The notes beneath the pieces are model-generated. The model saw only the letters and a program-made list of their open reading frames with translations, made no database searches and was not told where the DNA came from. DNA of 64,000 nt from Lingula anatina (Eukaryota; Brachiopoda; Lingulata; Lingulida; Lingulidae), in NCBI RefSeq assembly GCF_001039355.2, contig NW_019774736.1, positions 1,132,501 to 1,196,500 of the forward strand. Reading direction: 5' to 3'. Made by a program: the position numbers and the translations under genes. Shown here piece by piece: positions 49,779-61,532 of the stretch; within the stretch, counting starts at the first letter, position 1; every line of letters starts with the position of its first letter.

Positions 49779-50027
49779 GGGCTCACTCCAATGAAACTGT
49801 TGGTCTCCGTAGATTGATCCAACTGCGTGGGGACTTTCACTGAATGCAATCAGATTAATATTAGCATGCATCCTCTTGTTTCCAGTATACTTGTATAATC
49901 ACCCTGTTTCCTGTATGTTAGCACCCCCAGCCCCAGGAGGAGGCATGTTAACCTGTGAAATTGATTGCATTCAGCGAGGGTTGGCTTCCTACGTAGTAAT
50001 CAATGTAGTTTCAATGGAAATGAGTCT
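49779..50027. mobile_element. MITE-like foldback element, family A, full length
   Basis: The left end is GGGCTCACTCCAAT and the right end GGAAATGAGTCT. Both arms and the loop motif CCTCTTGTTTCCAGTAT match the copy at 8380. The flanks (AAA and ATA) are no longer identical, so this insertion is older or the boundary is off by a base. Confidence 0.7.
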
Positions 50028-50149
50028 ATAATTATCAGATTGCTGGGAGAAGTTAATGAAAATAATAGAAAGATCTGTTTCCTTTAATAATTTATAATAT
50101 TGTATGTGTTTTCTAAAGTGATATTTGAAGTTGACCAACTGCTACATGT

Positions 50150-50580
50150 TTTTTTTTTCCTTTGGAGGGGTGGGGTGGGGTGGGGGATCACTAGGAAAAT
50201 TGTTTTAATCTTTGAACTAGTTTCAATCTTGCTGGTATCTTTTTCAGTGCAAAAGTTCATGGTGCAGTCTTGCTTGCTTGCATGTGTGAAAGGACCCCTT
50301 ATCAGCCTGTGGTCATCAGTGGTTAATGTGAGCTGCTTGCTTTATATATAAGAACATAAAAGTCTTGGTTGAGGAGGGGGAGGAGGGGGGTGGGGGCACA
50401 GGAAAAATGTTTCTATTTTTCTTAAGTTTCATTCAGATATTTGAATCAGAATCAGTTTTGCAGGCACCTTTGCCAGTTCAAAAGTTCATGGCCCAGTCGC
50501 ACAGGATGTGTGATGTGTGAATGATCGTCTTATCAGCATGTGGTCATCGGTGGTTAAAGTGAGCTAAATTTTCATGTCGT
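50150..50580. repeat. Diverged tandem duplication, unit about 230 bp, each copy led by a G-rich tract
   Basis: Matching blocks are AAAAGTTCATGG at 50251 and again at 50480, then TTATCAGC.TGTGGTCATC.GTGGTTAA.GTGAGCT in both. Each copy begins with a G-rich segment (about 50166-50187 and 50371-50397) capable of forming a quadruplex. Confidence 0.75.
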
Positions 50581-51279
50581 TGGTAGGATGGCAAAGGGTT
50601 GTGTGGTGGTGTTTTTATTTTGTTAGGGCAAACACCTACATTTAAGCAACCATTTGATTGTTTGGTCATTCATTTACAGCTTAGAATAAAATGATGCAAC
50701 CATTTATTTGTTTGGGTTCACTAATAAGACATATTTGAAGTGCCAATTTGTGATAATTTTGCCTGAATTTCTATTTTAATCAACAGAAATGATATACATT
50801 TTAGTTCTTTATTAAAAAAAGTATAAACTGGTACTGGGGCACAGGTACAGTATGTTCAGGCCAGGTGAAGGCAAGCAGAGAAGGAGAAGTCAATACCCTT
50901 CATGTGATTGTCCCAAATTCTGGTTCAACCCAGTTTGGGCAAAATTAGGGTTGCATAAAAACCACAACTGGAAGTAAATGAAAAAGCATATCGAGCCATG
51001 TTGCTTAGATATTGTAAATCATTAGTAAGGCTTAAAAATTTTATTAAAAAGTATTGCTGATACATGATCACCATAGCAACAAAAGTTTGGTGTAGTCAAC
51101 AAATAAGAATTGACAAGTGGGTTAACTGAGGGATCAAGGAATAGAAAGGTGCTGTTAGTTTTTTATGTACAGACACAGATATGTTTGTACATATTGCCTT
51201 CACCTGTATCTGTTGTTGGCATTGTCGCCTTGCACTTTTAGTGTTACACAAATAAAATGAAAACTTACAGAAATGATTA

Positions 51280-52370
51280 ATAATCAGTAAAATATAGGTC
51301 AAGTTCGAAAATCAGCCTGATTGATCCATTTTTCCAAAAATTATGCTATTTTTTGTTTTTGTAGCATATTTTATGCAGCATTATACAAACAAAATAAAAA
51401 GCATGCCAGATTTTGCTTTGAAACTGCAGGACTGATTCAGAGGTCTGATATGTAGATCAAGTTTGAAAATTAGCTTGATTTGTTTATTTTTCTTAAGTTT
51501 GCTGTTTTTTGTATATGAATGGGTTTTCCTTAGATTCAACTCTTAGGCATATTAACAGTCTCAGTATTGAACTTATATTTGTAAAAGTGTTCTTTGACAT
51601 TTTCTGCATCTTAAAAATTTTGTAAATTGCTTATATAAAAAATGATCGTAAATCTATTATCTTCTATTTTGTAATAAAAGTGTCAAACATGGAAATAAAC
51701 TCAAATCAGTGCATTTTGTCAGATTCAATCCGTTACTATGTTCAGAATCTCAGAATGGTGCAAAGTGTATATTTGAAATTGTTTTATTGACTTTTTTTCT
51801 ATCTTAACAATTTTTTTAATTTGATCATTTAAAAATGAAAGTAAATTGGTTATTGTGTATTATGTAAAGGTGTTAAAATTAAAATAACACATTTCATAGT
51901 TGTTTACATATTGGCATTTAAGGTGTGACTTTGAATTCCCATGGGCCTTTTATTTGATCATTTAAAAATTAAACTAAATTGGTTATTGTGTATTATGTAA
52001 AGGTGTTGAAAATGAAAATAACACATTTTGGTACTTGTGTACATTATTGGCATTTTTAAGGTGTGACTTTGAATTTCCATGGGCCTGAAGATCTTTGCTA
52101 GTCGCATTATCTAGATGTCTGTGTTACGTGCAGTAATTTGAAATTGGTGGTGATTATAAGCTGTTAAGCATCATGTACCTTTGCATTAAAATTGATAAAA
52201 ATATTATATTTACTGCCACTACAAATGCTCTAAAAGGAATACTGTGTTACTTATTATTTTGTAACTTATAAGTATGATTGACATACAGATCAAATTGGCA
52301 ACCAACTTGATTGCATTATTTGTCTTTCTTGTTGTCTGTACATTTGACAGCTTTGCTGCCTTGTTTAGTG
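51280..52370. repeat. Degenerate tandem-repeat region
   Basis: The clearest pair starts at 51821 and 51954 (period about 133): both read TTGATCATTTAAAAAT, then AAATTGGTTATTGTGTATTATG, then AAGGTGTGACTTTGAATT near their ends. Weaker relatives occur upstream: the block around 51600-51720, and a motif of the form TAG.TCAAGTT.GAAAAT at 51297 and 51454, with a fainter form near 52285. It looks like an old array in decay. Confidence 0.65.
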
Positions 52371-52554
52371 ATAGCTAACACTATATGTTATAAGTTTGGA
52401 TACATATATACTACCTTGATTTCTGTGATAAAATCCCAGTTAAGCTGCAGTGACAACATAAGTGTGGCCAAGTGTCTAATCTGACATGAAGTACAGACGG
52501 ATTGTGAGAAAGGAGCACATGGCATTAGACATGAAGATGAGCTGGGGCTCTCTA

Positions 52555-52575
52555 GGGGGGGGGGGGGGGGGGGGG
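52555..52575 (+). repeat. Poly(G) run
   Basis: Twenty-one consecutive G, the longest in the window; true length uncertain. Confidence 0.9.
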
Positions 52576-52868
52576 TTAGGGCTAGGGCAGTTATTTCAGG
52601 TCAAACATAGCTGTCCATTCTGTCTTTTAAAACAGCATAGTCATCCGAAATGATAATTACTATAACATAACAATTGAGATGAATATAGGTTATATATACA
52701 GTATTGAGCAGATTTTACTTCTTGTTGACAATCAAAAGTAAAGCAGATCTGAAGTCAGAGCATACAAACAGTTTTCAGCATGATTAATTATAATGTAATT
52801 TACAAATATTACATGAAAAATATAACTGGATAAACTTCCCTTAATTATTGCATTTAGTAGGTAATAAT

Positions 52869-53036
52869 CAGGGGCGGATCCAGAGCTATTTACTGACAGT
52901 CTTCCAAATTATCTTTGTTGGTTCATCCTCCAATTTTGACCGTCTTCCAACAGAAAAAATTAGATACCCGTCAATGTTAACTTGAAAATCTGACCGTCTT
53001 TCGGAAGACCCAAAAGACGGCCTAAATCCGCCCCTG
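52869..53036. mobile_element. Short MITE with hAT-like termini
   Basis: 168 bases bounded by the inverted repeat CAGGGGCGGATCCAG / CTAAATCCGCCCCTG. Termini beginning CAGGGGCGG are common in hAT-type non-autonomous elements of invertebrates. The flanks share ATAAT on both sides, shorter than the 8 bp expected for hAT, so the superfamily call is tentative. Inside, GACCGTCTTCC and GGAAGAC form further partial inverted repeats. No coding capacity. Confidence 0.7.
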
Positions 53037-56000
53037 ATAATAAAAAGGGACTTGTCTTGTAAAGATACACAGGAATCTGTACAACAACAATGTATTATAA
53101 AATTAGTATAGATTATATGTTAATGAATGAAGTCGAGAAAAAAACATGTAGCAATTGTTTTTTTCATCCACATTAGGTGCACTTCATTGAGGTTTTAGCC
53201 TTTAGTACTATAGACATCATAGGGGTCTTCAGAGATGACACTTAGGTTAAAAAACACTACTAGAAGTTTCCTTCACCTCTTCAGATCATGCACACATTAC
53301 ACCATACACCCTAGAGGGCCTCTCTAACAATTTGAGTAGAAAGTGCTTATCTTTTAACTCATCACATTTCAGTTGGATTAGACACCCTGGTTTCTAAAGG
53401 AATTGATCAAATCTATTGTTTTCAGTCCTCTGTGACAGGTGGGGAATGATTGCCCAGGGACTCGAGGTAAATTACATTCTATAAAGTATGAATTTTATGC
53501 CATAGTCCTGTTGTCTGGAGCTGTTATGAGAGGTTTATTTGATAATTTGTTTTTTCCTTCTCTTTTTGAAGTTTTCAGTTGAAGATAATACTCTGTGAAC
53601 AGCTGTTCATTAAAAATCTTGTGGTTGTTTGGTTGTGGTAAACCTGGAATGTTTTTTCAATTAAAGGTTTCTAGTTACTGTTAAGTTAAACTTAAAGCCA
53701 GACTTATGTGTCATCCAACTGCCATGCATGTGTTGTAGAAATATTGACTTGGTGACACTGGTGACAGCGAAAGCGTGACAAGGATGACAAGGTACCCTTT
53801 CAGCCCCTGTTGTGTCACCTGTGTTTAATCAGGCCTACACAGAGCAGGTGACAGGACCCACACTTTACCCATGACCTAATTGAGCACAACTGGTACCTGA
53901 ATAATTTATAACAGTGGCAATGGGAACTGCTCATTTACTAAACATTGAATTAAATCTATTTGGATGACATTTGTTTGTTCAAAAGAAAAATTGCTGTTGA
54001 AATGCCCCCAAAAATATATATATATATTATAATAATAAAAATAAAAATTGTAGAAACCCATTATTGATACAAATGCCCATACTTCCACAGCATCCATATC
54101 AGTACATTGCATTCTCTTTGCTTTTCCCCAATACCTTCAGTGTAGGCAACATGTGCATTAATTTGTTGATTTCTCTCTTCTTTTCGTCTTTCCTAAAAAT
54201 CTTCTTTCAAGATCATTAGTATTTCAAGAAACTGCGCCCCCCCCCCTTCTTTCCCCACTCCACCTTTTCAGATTTCTTCCATTCTCCACAGGGAAAGCTT
54301 TCACTAGAAAAGCCCCCACCACTTCTACTTCTAAGATATCGTATTTCTAAGAAAGATTATTGATATCAAACCCATAACTTGACATACTTAGCACAAAACT
54401 TACCTCACCATTAGTTTAGTGATTAGCAATTTTTATCTCTTTTTAATACAGTGATGAGGCCAGAAGAAAATGACTGTTTTTGGATTTTCTTCTTTTCATC
54501 GTTGGAGTTTTATTTTATGACCCAATTTGGAATATGCTCATAAGTTTCAAGTAAACTATACCTTAACTGAAAGGTATAGGTAATAATTACCTTTTCACAT
54601 TTTCCACCTTTTATGGCTTTTAGTTGCCTCTATGTATTTGTATTCAATAATGAGCATCTTGTACCTACATAAACAATGTAACACATTTTGTCAGAGTCGT
54701 GTCATCGAATTTCCAAATAAAATTTGTGCATCTTTTCAATATTATTTATAATCACAGATGGCCAGAGAACTGTCTGGATGAAAGGTGTGTTTGCTTCATA
54801 CATGCTGTAATTAGTGGTATACAACAAGTTAGATGTACCACCATGCAGCAAGTTCTCAGAATTTCAATGAGTGATAAGTGCTTTGAGAAACTTCCAACTA
54901 CAGACAGCTATAAATAAGTAATAAAAAGTGCGGGCTGGCCATTGTTAGAAAGCAAATGCATGTTGCCGTGCTTGTTGTAGATGTCAACAGCATGCAGGTA
55001 CCGTGTACTTTGAAAACATGTCTGCATTTATTATATCGACAAAGTCACTTAATATGAAATTGTTATGTCTGTCACATTTGCATTTTTCAACACTTATAAA
55101 TAATTATTATCTTATATTCAGCTAGAATGAATGGATTACTATATAATTTAGCTATAGGCCATTGAATGTGCACTGTGCCTAAAAATCTATAATTGATGCA
55201 ATGCAGGGTTAATAATTATCCTTCACCGATTAGCCCAGTAATTAAATTGATAATTTTTTTATGACTGTCCAATAGGAAATTGTGTTTGAAAGTTGCCTGT
55301 TTTTGTGCACATGTTAAATGTTCCACATGAAAGCACATGCAGGCAATAGTAATTTTATTTCAGTTCTCACTGTGATGAGGCTTTTAACCAAATGAGCTCC
55401 AAGGAAAGGGAATCCGCGCTGTATTACTATTGTTCCTAGAAGTTGTGGAAGTTTTGCCCGAAGCCATATAATTTTCCTGGTCTCTAGTTGGGCTCAGAGT
55501 GACAGATAGCTTGCAAAAAGGACCTATTGTGTTTGACTCCTGGTGCATTTTATCTTGCAATGAAGAGTTACTCACTTGGCCTAATCTCCAGTCTTGGGGC
55601 TAAGAAACTCATGGAAATTAAAATTCATTGATTTTGTATCAGATTTCTTCAGTAATATTTGTCATTTCACGTGTGTTTTATTCCAGCTATAGCTGATGAT
55701 AGTGCATATTGATTTCGTTGTAATGTGGTTCCTTTGAAATGAATCTGAATGACCAAGATTATTATCTCGGTTGTTTTCTCTCTCATCAAATATTTATGGT
55801 TGTGAAAATAAGACCAAGGACTAAGTAAGTGAAATACAGTCTTATATTAAGTGAAATATGAGTGGCTGCTTTGTATTTATGTTTTGGTTTCCTTGTGAGT
55901 AAATAAATGTAGAAGGTGTATCCACCAGCTGGTCACATTATTTTATTTTAGTAATTGAACAGGTGGCATAACAGGGAAGTTGTGTATATATGTGTTTTTT

Positions 56001-57169
56001 GCTAAAAGGTACTTATAGATTTAAAATTATGAATGTAAGATATTTGAGCAGCTTTACAGAGAAATTCAAAGAAAGTCATGGAGGAGATTAATGTGACAGT
56101 TTTAAAATCACTGTTCAAGAAAATTATGTTAGTACATTTGAACAACTTGCCAACTCTTTTGTCATTCATATGTACTAATCAAACATGTTTCAGCATGAAG
56201 CTTGTGCTACTCCCTTTTAAGTTTTCTTACACATTGCCAGACATAATTTGTAACTCCTACTTTTTGATGATTTTTTAAATTTTCATTCCCTTACATTTTG
56301 TTGAATAAAATCATCAATTTTGAAAATCAGTATATGCATTAATAATTGTGCTTTGTGTTGTGCAAATGTTAACAGTGAATATTGGAAGTTCAAAACTTCC
56401 TGATTCGAATAAGGAAGTAATCAAAATAAAGAAAAGTACTGTATTTGAAAAAAAATGTTTAATGCCAAGAACATGGATGAGGAATAGCACAGATACAATA
56501 AGAGAAAATAGATTTTTCTACAACAATGTATAATAATATTATGTATCTCCTCAAGGGGCAGCTGGAACTGAAAAGTTGTGACGAAAGGTGTTTCAAATCA
56601 CATGGTGTATTTCCTTTCACCTGTCTGGTAATGCAGGGCATGTTTAGGACATTGAATTGTTTTCCTTGTCCTATAACACTATGTCTCTGAAATATTTTCT
56701 TGATAAATAAAGGTGTTATCCATAATTAATTCCAGTGGCATACTTGAATTATTGATTGTTGACTTAACATTCAAGTTGTCAATTTTTCATCAAGTCTTTG
56801 TCTGAATTTTGAGGTGCATCATGTTACTCAAAAAGAGCCAGTATGACTTTATATTTCTGATGAATTATGTCTAAGAACTGTGAGAAAAGCTGATGTGAGA
56901 GAAAACTAATTATCAGCAAGGAAAGAGGCAGGCGAGTTTAACAACTATAATTAGTAAAAATTATGTCTGAATTCAGTACACGCCGACTGACTACTGATCA
57001 GCTTGGTGCTTTTATCTTTCTGCATGCATCTGTAACCTAATCATCTTTAGCTGCTTTGTGCAGGAAATTAAACCTTTAGTTGACAATGGTTACCATGACA
57101 ACTGATCCATCTAGTTAATGGTGACACTTTTTAATGAGCTTAATTTTTCATTTTGAATCTCCGCCACGT
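53037..57169. other. Non-coding AT-rich region with possible regulatory blocks
   Basis: No gene recognised. Stretches such as 55370-55620 and 56880-57170 have balanced composition and many homeodomain-type cores (TAATTA, ATTAAT), the texture often seen in conserved non-coding elements near developmental genes. This is an impression without conservation data. Confidence 0.3.
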
Positions 57170-59859
57170 AGCATTTTATCAGGGTATATTCATAATTTAG
57201 TATTTTCCATCTAGTTGCAGTTGTCATGCAATCCTCAGGTTTATTATAGACAGCATTAAAAGAACACTCTTTGTGTTGTCTTTTGGTTAATGGCTTTTGC
57301 TTAATGAATTACATGCCTGGCAACAATTAGAAAGAGCTGATTTTAGACAGCAAATTAGTGGATAATGGTGCTTAGTTGATAGTAATTTGTCTTGACTATT
57401 GTCGAATTTGTTGTATCACAGAAACTACCTGAGCCAATGTCATACTTAGTGTAGGTTGCAAAATGGTATTCCGAAAATTGAACAAATGCTGAAACACTAT
57501 CCACTATTGAACAGAAATTGAGTCACTAGCATTGACATGTAACTTCAAAATATTGAATCTGACATAAACTTACTCACCAAAATCTGGGAGAGGGAGAGAA
57601 ATATTACACATAACATGTACGTGTTGTAAGTACTGTTCGGTTAGTACCACTGACTAATAAAAGAAGGACTCTAAGGACTTGCGTTCCTCACCTGTAGTTT
57701 CTGATCTGTCAGTCCATCTGTCTTCCTATATGTTCAATTTACATAACAAGTAGGTTGAAGAGATAGGATGACTTTAGCCCTGGTAGTAATTAGACCAATG
57801 ACTTATTAGGATGAGTCACAGAATTTTCCAGGGAGCTTTATGCAAATGATGTTTGGGTTCCCATAGTTACTGGTCACATGGCCACAACATGATGTCCTAT
57901 TTTGACTTTAATGAAATGACTGCCGATGAATCAAGATGATAGCAATGAGGTTATGAGTAATAACTGACCAGTGAATTAGTGAAATATGTATGTGTCATGT
58001 TTTCAGACAATCTGTTTCTGTGATTCAGAGACTTGTTTTGATGCAGTTTTGAAAAACTTTTAGATGATATGCCTGTTTAATGCAAATGCACACAGCTTCA
58101 GCCAGGTGACAACTGGCAGGGTGACAACTGACATCATTTTGAAGGCTGTTTAGGTTCCCAAAGGCTCCTTGGAGTGTTGGTAATTGACAGCCCATAAGGT
58201 TATTTCTCCTGGGCAGAAAGCTTATTTTCTCAGAATTCATGGCAGGGCTGCTCTGGGAAAACTTTCCCAGAATCTTATAATCTTTGATGCTAGCTTGTTA
58301 ACGGATAATCTTGGATTACCTTGATCAGAAAATTTCCAATACTCTCCCAAGCATGAATAATGAGGAATATATTTGCTACATGGTTTCCTTTTTCTGTTAA
58401 GTAGCAGACATTATTATTGAAATTACCTGAGGCAAGAGAGGGATTGTATTCACATGAAGACATTTCTGTGCACAGACAAAGCTTTCTTTTCATAATGAGG
58501 GCATCTTCGATAGGNAGCATTTTATCAGGGTATATTCATAATTTAGTATTTTCCATCTAGTTGCAGTTGTCATGCAATCCTCAGGTTTATTATAGACAGC
58601 ATTAAAAGAACACTCTTTGTGTTGTCTTTTGGTTAATGGCTTTTGCTTAATGAATTACATGCCTGGCAACAATTAGAAAGAGCTGATTTTAGACAGCAAA
58701 TTAGTGGATAATGGTGCTTAGTTGATAGTAATTTGTCTTGACTATTGTCGAATTTGTTGTATCACAGAAACTACCTGAGCCAATGTCATACTTAGTGTAG
58801 GTTGCAAAATGGTATTCCGAAATTGAAGAAATGCTGAAACACTATCCACTATTGAACAGAAATTGAGTCACTAGCATTGTCATGTAACTTCAAAATATTG
58901 AATCTGACATAAACTTACTCACCAAAATCTGGGAGAGGGAGAGAAATATTACACATAACATGTACGTGTTGTAAGTACTGTTCGGTTAGTACCACTGACT
59001 AATAAAAGAAGGACTCTAAGGACTTGCGTTCCTCACCTGTAGTTTCTGATCTGTCAGTCCATCTGTCTTCCTATATGTTCAATTTACATAACAAGTAGGT
59101 TGAAGAGATAGGATGACTTTAGCCCTGGTAGTAATTAGACCAATGACTTACTAGGATGAGTCACAGAATTTTCCAGGGAGCTTTATGCAAATGATGTTTG
59201 GGTTCCCATAGTTACTGGTCACATGGCCACAACATGATGTCCTATTTTGACTTTAATGAAATGACTGCCGATGAATCAAGATGATAGCAATGAGGTTATG
59301 AGTAATAACTGACCAGTGAATTAGTGAAATATGTATGTATCATGTTTTCAGACAATCTGTTTCTGTGATTCAGAGACTTGTTTTGATGCAGTTTTGAAAA
59401 ACTTTTAGATGATATGCCTGTTTAATGCAAATGCACACAGCTTCAGCCAGGTGACAACTGGCAGGGTGACAACTGACATCATTTTGAAGGCTGTTTAGGT
59501 TCCCAAAGGCTCCTTGGAGTGTTGGTAATTGACAGCCCATAAGGTTATTTCTCCTGGGCAGAAAGCTTATTTTCTCAGAATCCATGGCAGGGCTGCTCTG
59601 GGAAAACTTTCCCAGAATCTTATAATCTTTGATGCTAGCTTGTTAACGGATAATCTTGGATTACCTTGATCAGAAAATTTCCAATACTCTCCCAAGCATG
59701 AATAATGAGGAATATATTTGCTACATGGTTTCCTTTTTCTGTTAAGTAGCAGACATTATTATTGAAATTACCTGAGGCAAGAGAGGGATTGTATTCACAT
59801 GAAGACATTTCTGTGCACAGACAAAGCTTTCTTTTCATAATGAGGGCATCTTCGATAGG
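57170..59859. repeat. Near-identical 1.34-kb direct duplication flanking a single N
   Basis: Copy 1 is 57170-58514 and copy 2 is 58516-59859, with N at 58515 exactly between them. Only a handful of differences are visible: a one-base indel near the CCGAAAATTG block and about five substitutions. Copy 1 ends and copy 2 begins at the N, as for contigs joined without merging their overlap. Confidence 0.95.
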
Positions 59860-61469
59860 TCATCTTGTTCACAAAGGTCCATTGCAAATTGGAGTGACTT
59901 AAAATTATTAGTGATGAAATCTAAACAGATCAGTTGCACGTCCTATAGTATTGATGCTTAGCTCCTATTTGGTGATTTTTTTATGCAAGCTAGGTAGTAG
60001 AAAACATCAAAAAACTGAAAATAGCTGTTTCATCCTAAAATCTCTGATATAATGTCATCAGGAAAATCATCATACTTTTTCTGAGGACAAATATCTATGA
60101 ACATTTGAAGATACTATTATAACAACCAGTTTTATATAAAGTCATTTTGGCCTGGTTTTGACTAATAGGCTATATAACCTTAATAGTGGAAAAATAAAAC
60201 AAATGATATTAACACCTAAACAGTGGTAAGTCATCAACCTTTCCTTTCCTTTTTAGTCAGTAGAATGATGAGAATGGCACCCTTGCCAAGTAGATATGAA
60301 ACAACTTCCAAATCTTTGTACAACTTTTCTGACAAGTTGTTGCAGTTTGTTTTAAGTCACTTTCATTTGACACAGTAATCAACTTCACCCTCATCATTGG
60401 GTTTAGTTCTCCTCCCATACAAAATACTCAATGCAAGTAATCTGATGTCTCTGAGATTGTGTGTTCTCAGTGGTAACTGCCTGCCTACTGCAAGAGTTAA
60501 TCCAGGTATTGTTTACTTGGCAATTAGGAGTCTGGTGGGGATAATAAGGGGAAGTGGTGAGGTGGGTTACCTAACATCTTAGTTCATTAGTTTTCTTGAT
60601 TGGTTTGACAGAAACCACCAGTGGACCATAGTGAGGTAAATTACGAAGGAGAGTTTGAGTGTTTTTACAAGCTGCCTTTTTCTTTGGATGTCCTGGCTTT
60701 GATTGACATGTTATTGTTGCCATTTGTGTTTAATTTTGTTTCCTAAGTCATTAATACCAGGTGATGTTGCATAACACAAGCAGGAGGTTATGATGGAGGT
60801 TTCTCCATCTTCTTCTCTCTCCATGTGAGTGTATGTGTATGTATATGTTTGAGTTGAATGGGTTAAAAATTTTCACTAAAATTACTCACTTATCAGTTAT
60901 GAAACTGTTTTATGGAAATGTTGCTATTGTACATATTTTTTGTTTTGTCTTAACCCTTTTACCCAATATAATCCCTATATATGTAATATCCCTTGAAATT
61001 TGATTAACATGTTGCACATGTCTATAATTTCCATTTGACAGATATTTTTGAAAAAAATAACATTCTTAAATAATTGAACATCTCTCATTTGTAACCATTT
61101 CATCAGAGCATTGTATATACTTTAATAACAGATCTGACAAATTTTTTCCGAGGCACATAAATGCTTTTTGATTTAAGATCTATGCAGCTTAAAGATTATC
61201 AGTTCACACTTAATGGATTTTGAATATTTTTTGGTAAGATGTTTAAGCTTTTATGTAGAGGCTGTCTAATGAGAGTATCACCTACTGCACCTATATAGTA
61301 TTAAGAGATGTAAGCTGTAATCTCCATTGGAGCAACTATACTACCAGCTTCTAGATGACTACAAAGCTTTTGTAAATCTACAATGTATCCAATTTGCTGC
61401 TCAGGTACTTTGTGCATATTTTATGATTAAGTCAGGCTTTAAAATACATAAAATGCACACCCACCCACC
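59860..61469. other. Non-coding region
   Basis: Nothing recognised. Confidence 0.4.
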
Positions 61470-61492
61470 TACACACACACACACACACGCAA

Positions 61493-61532
<40 letters not shown>
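61470..61532. repeat. Compound (CA)n microsatellite
   Basis: CA repeats interrupted by GCAAGCGCG in the middle, about 60 bases in all. Confidence 0.9.
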
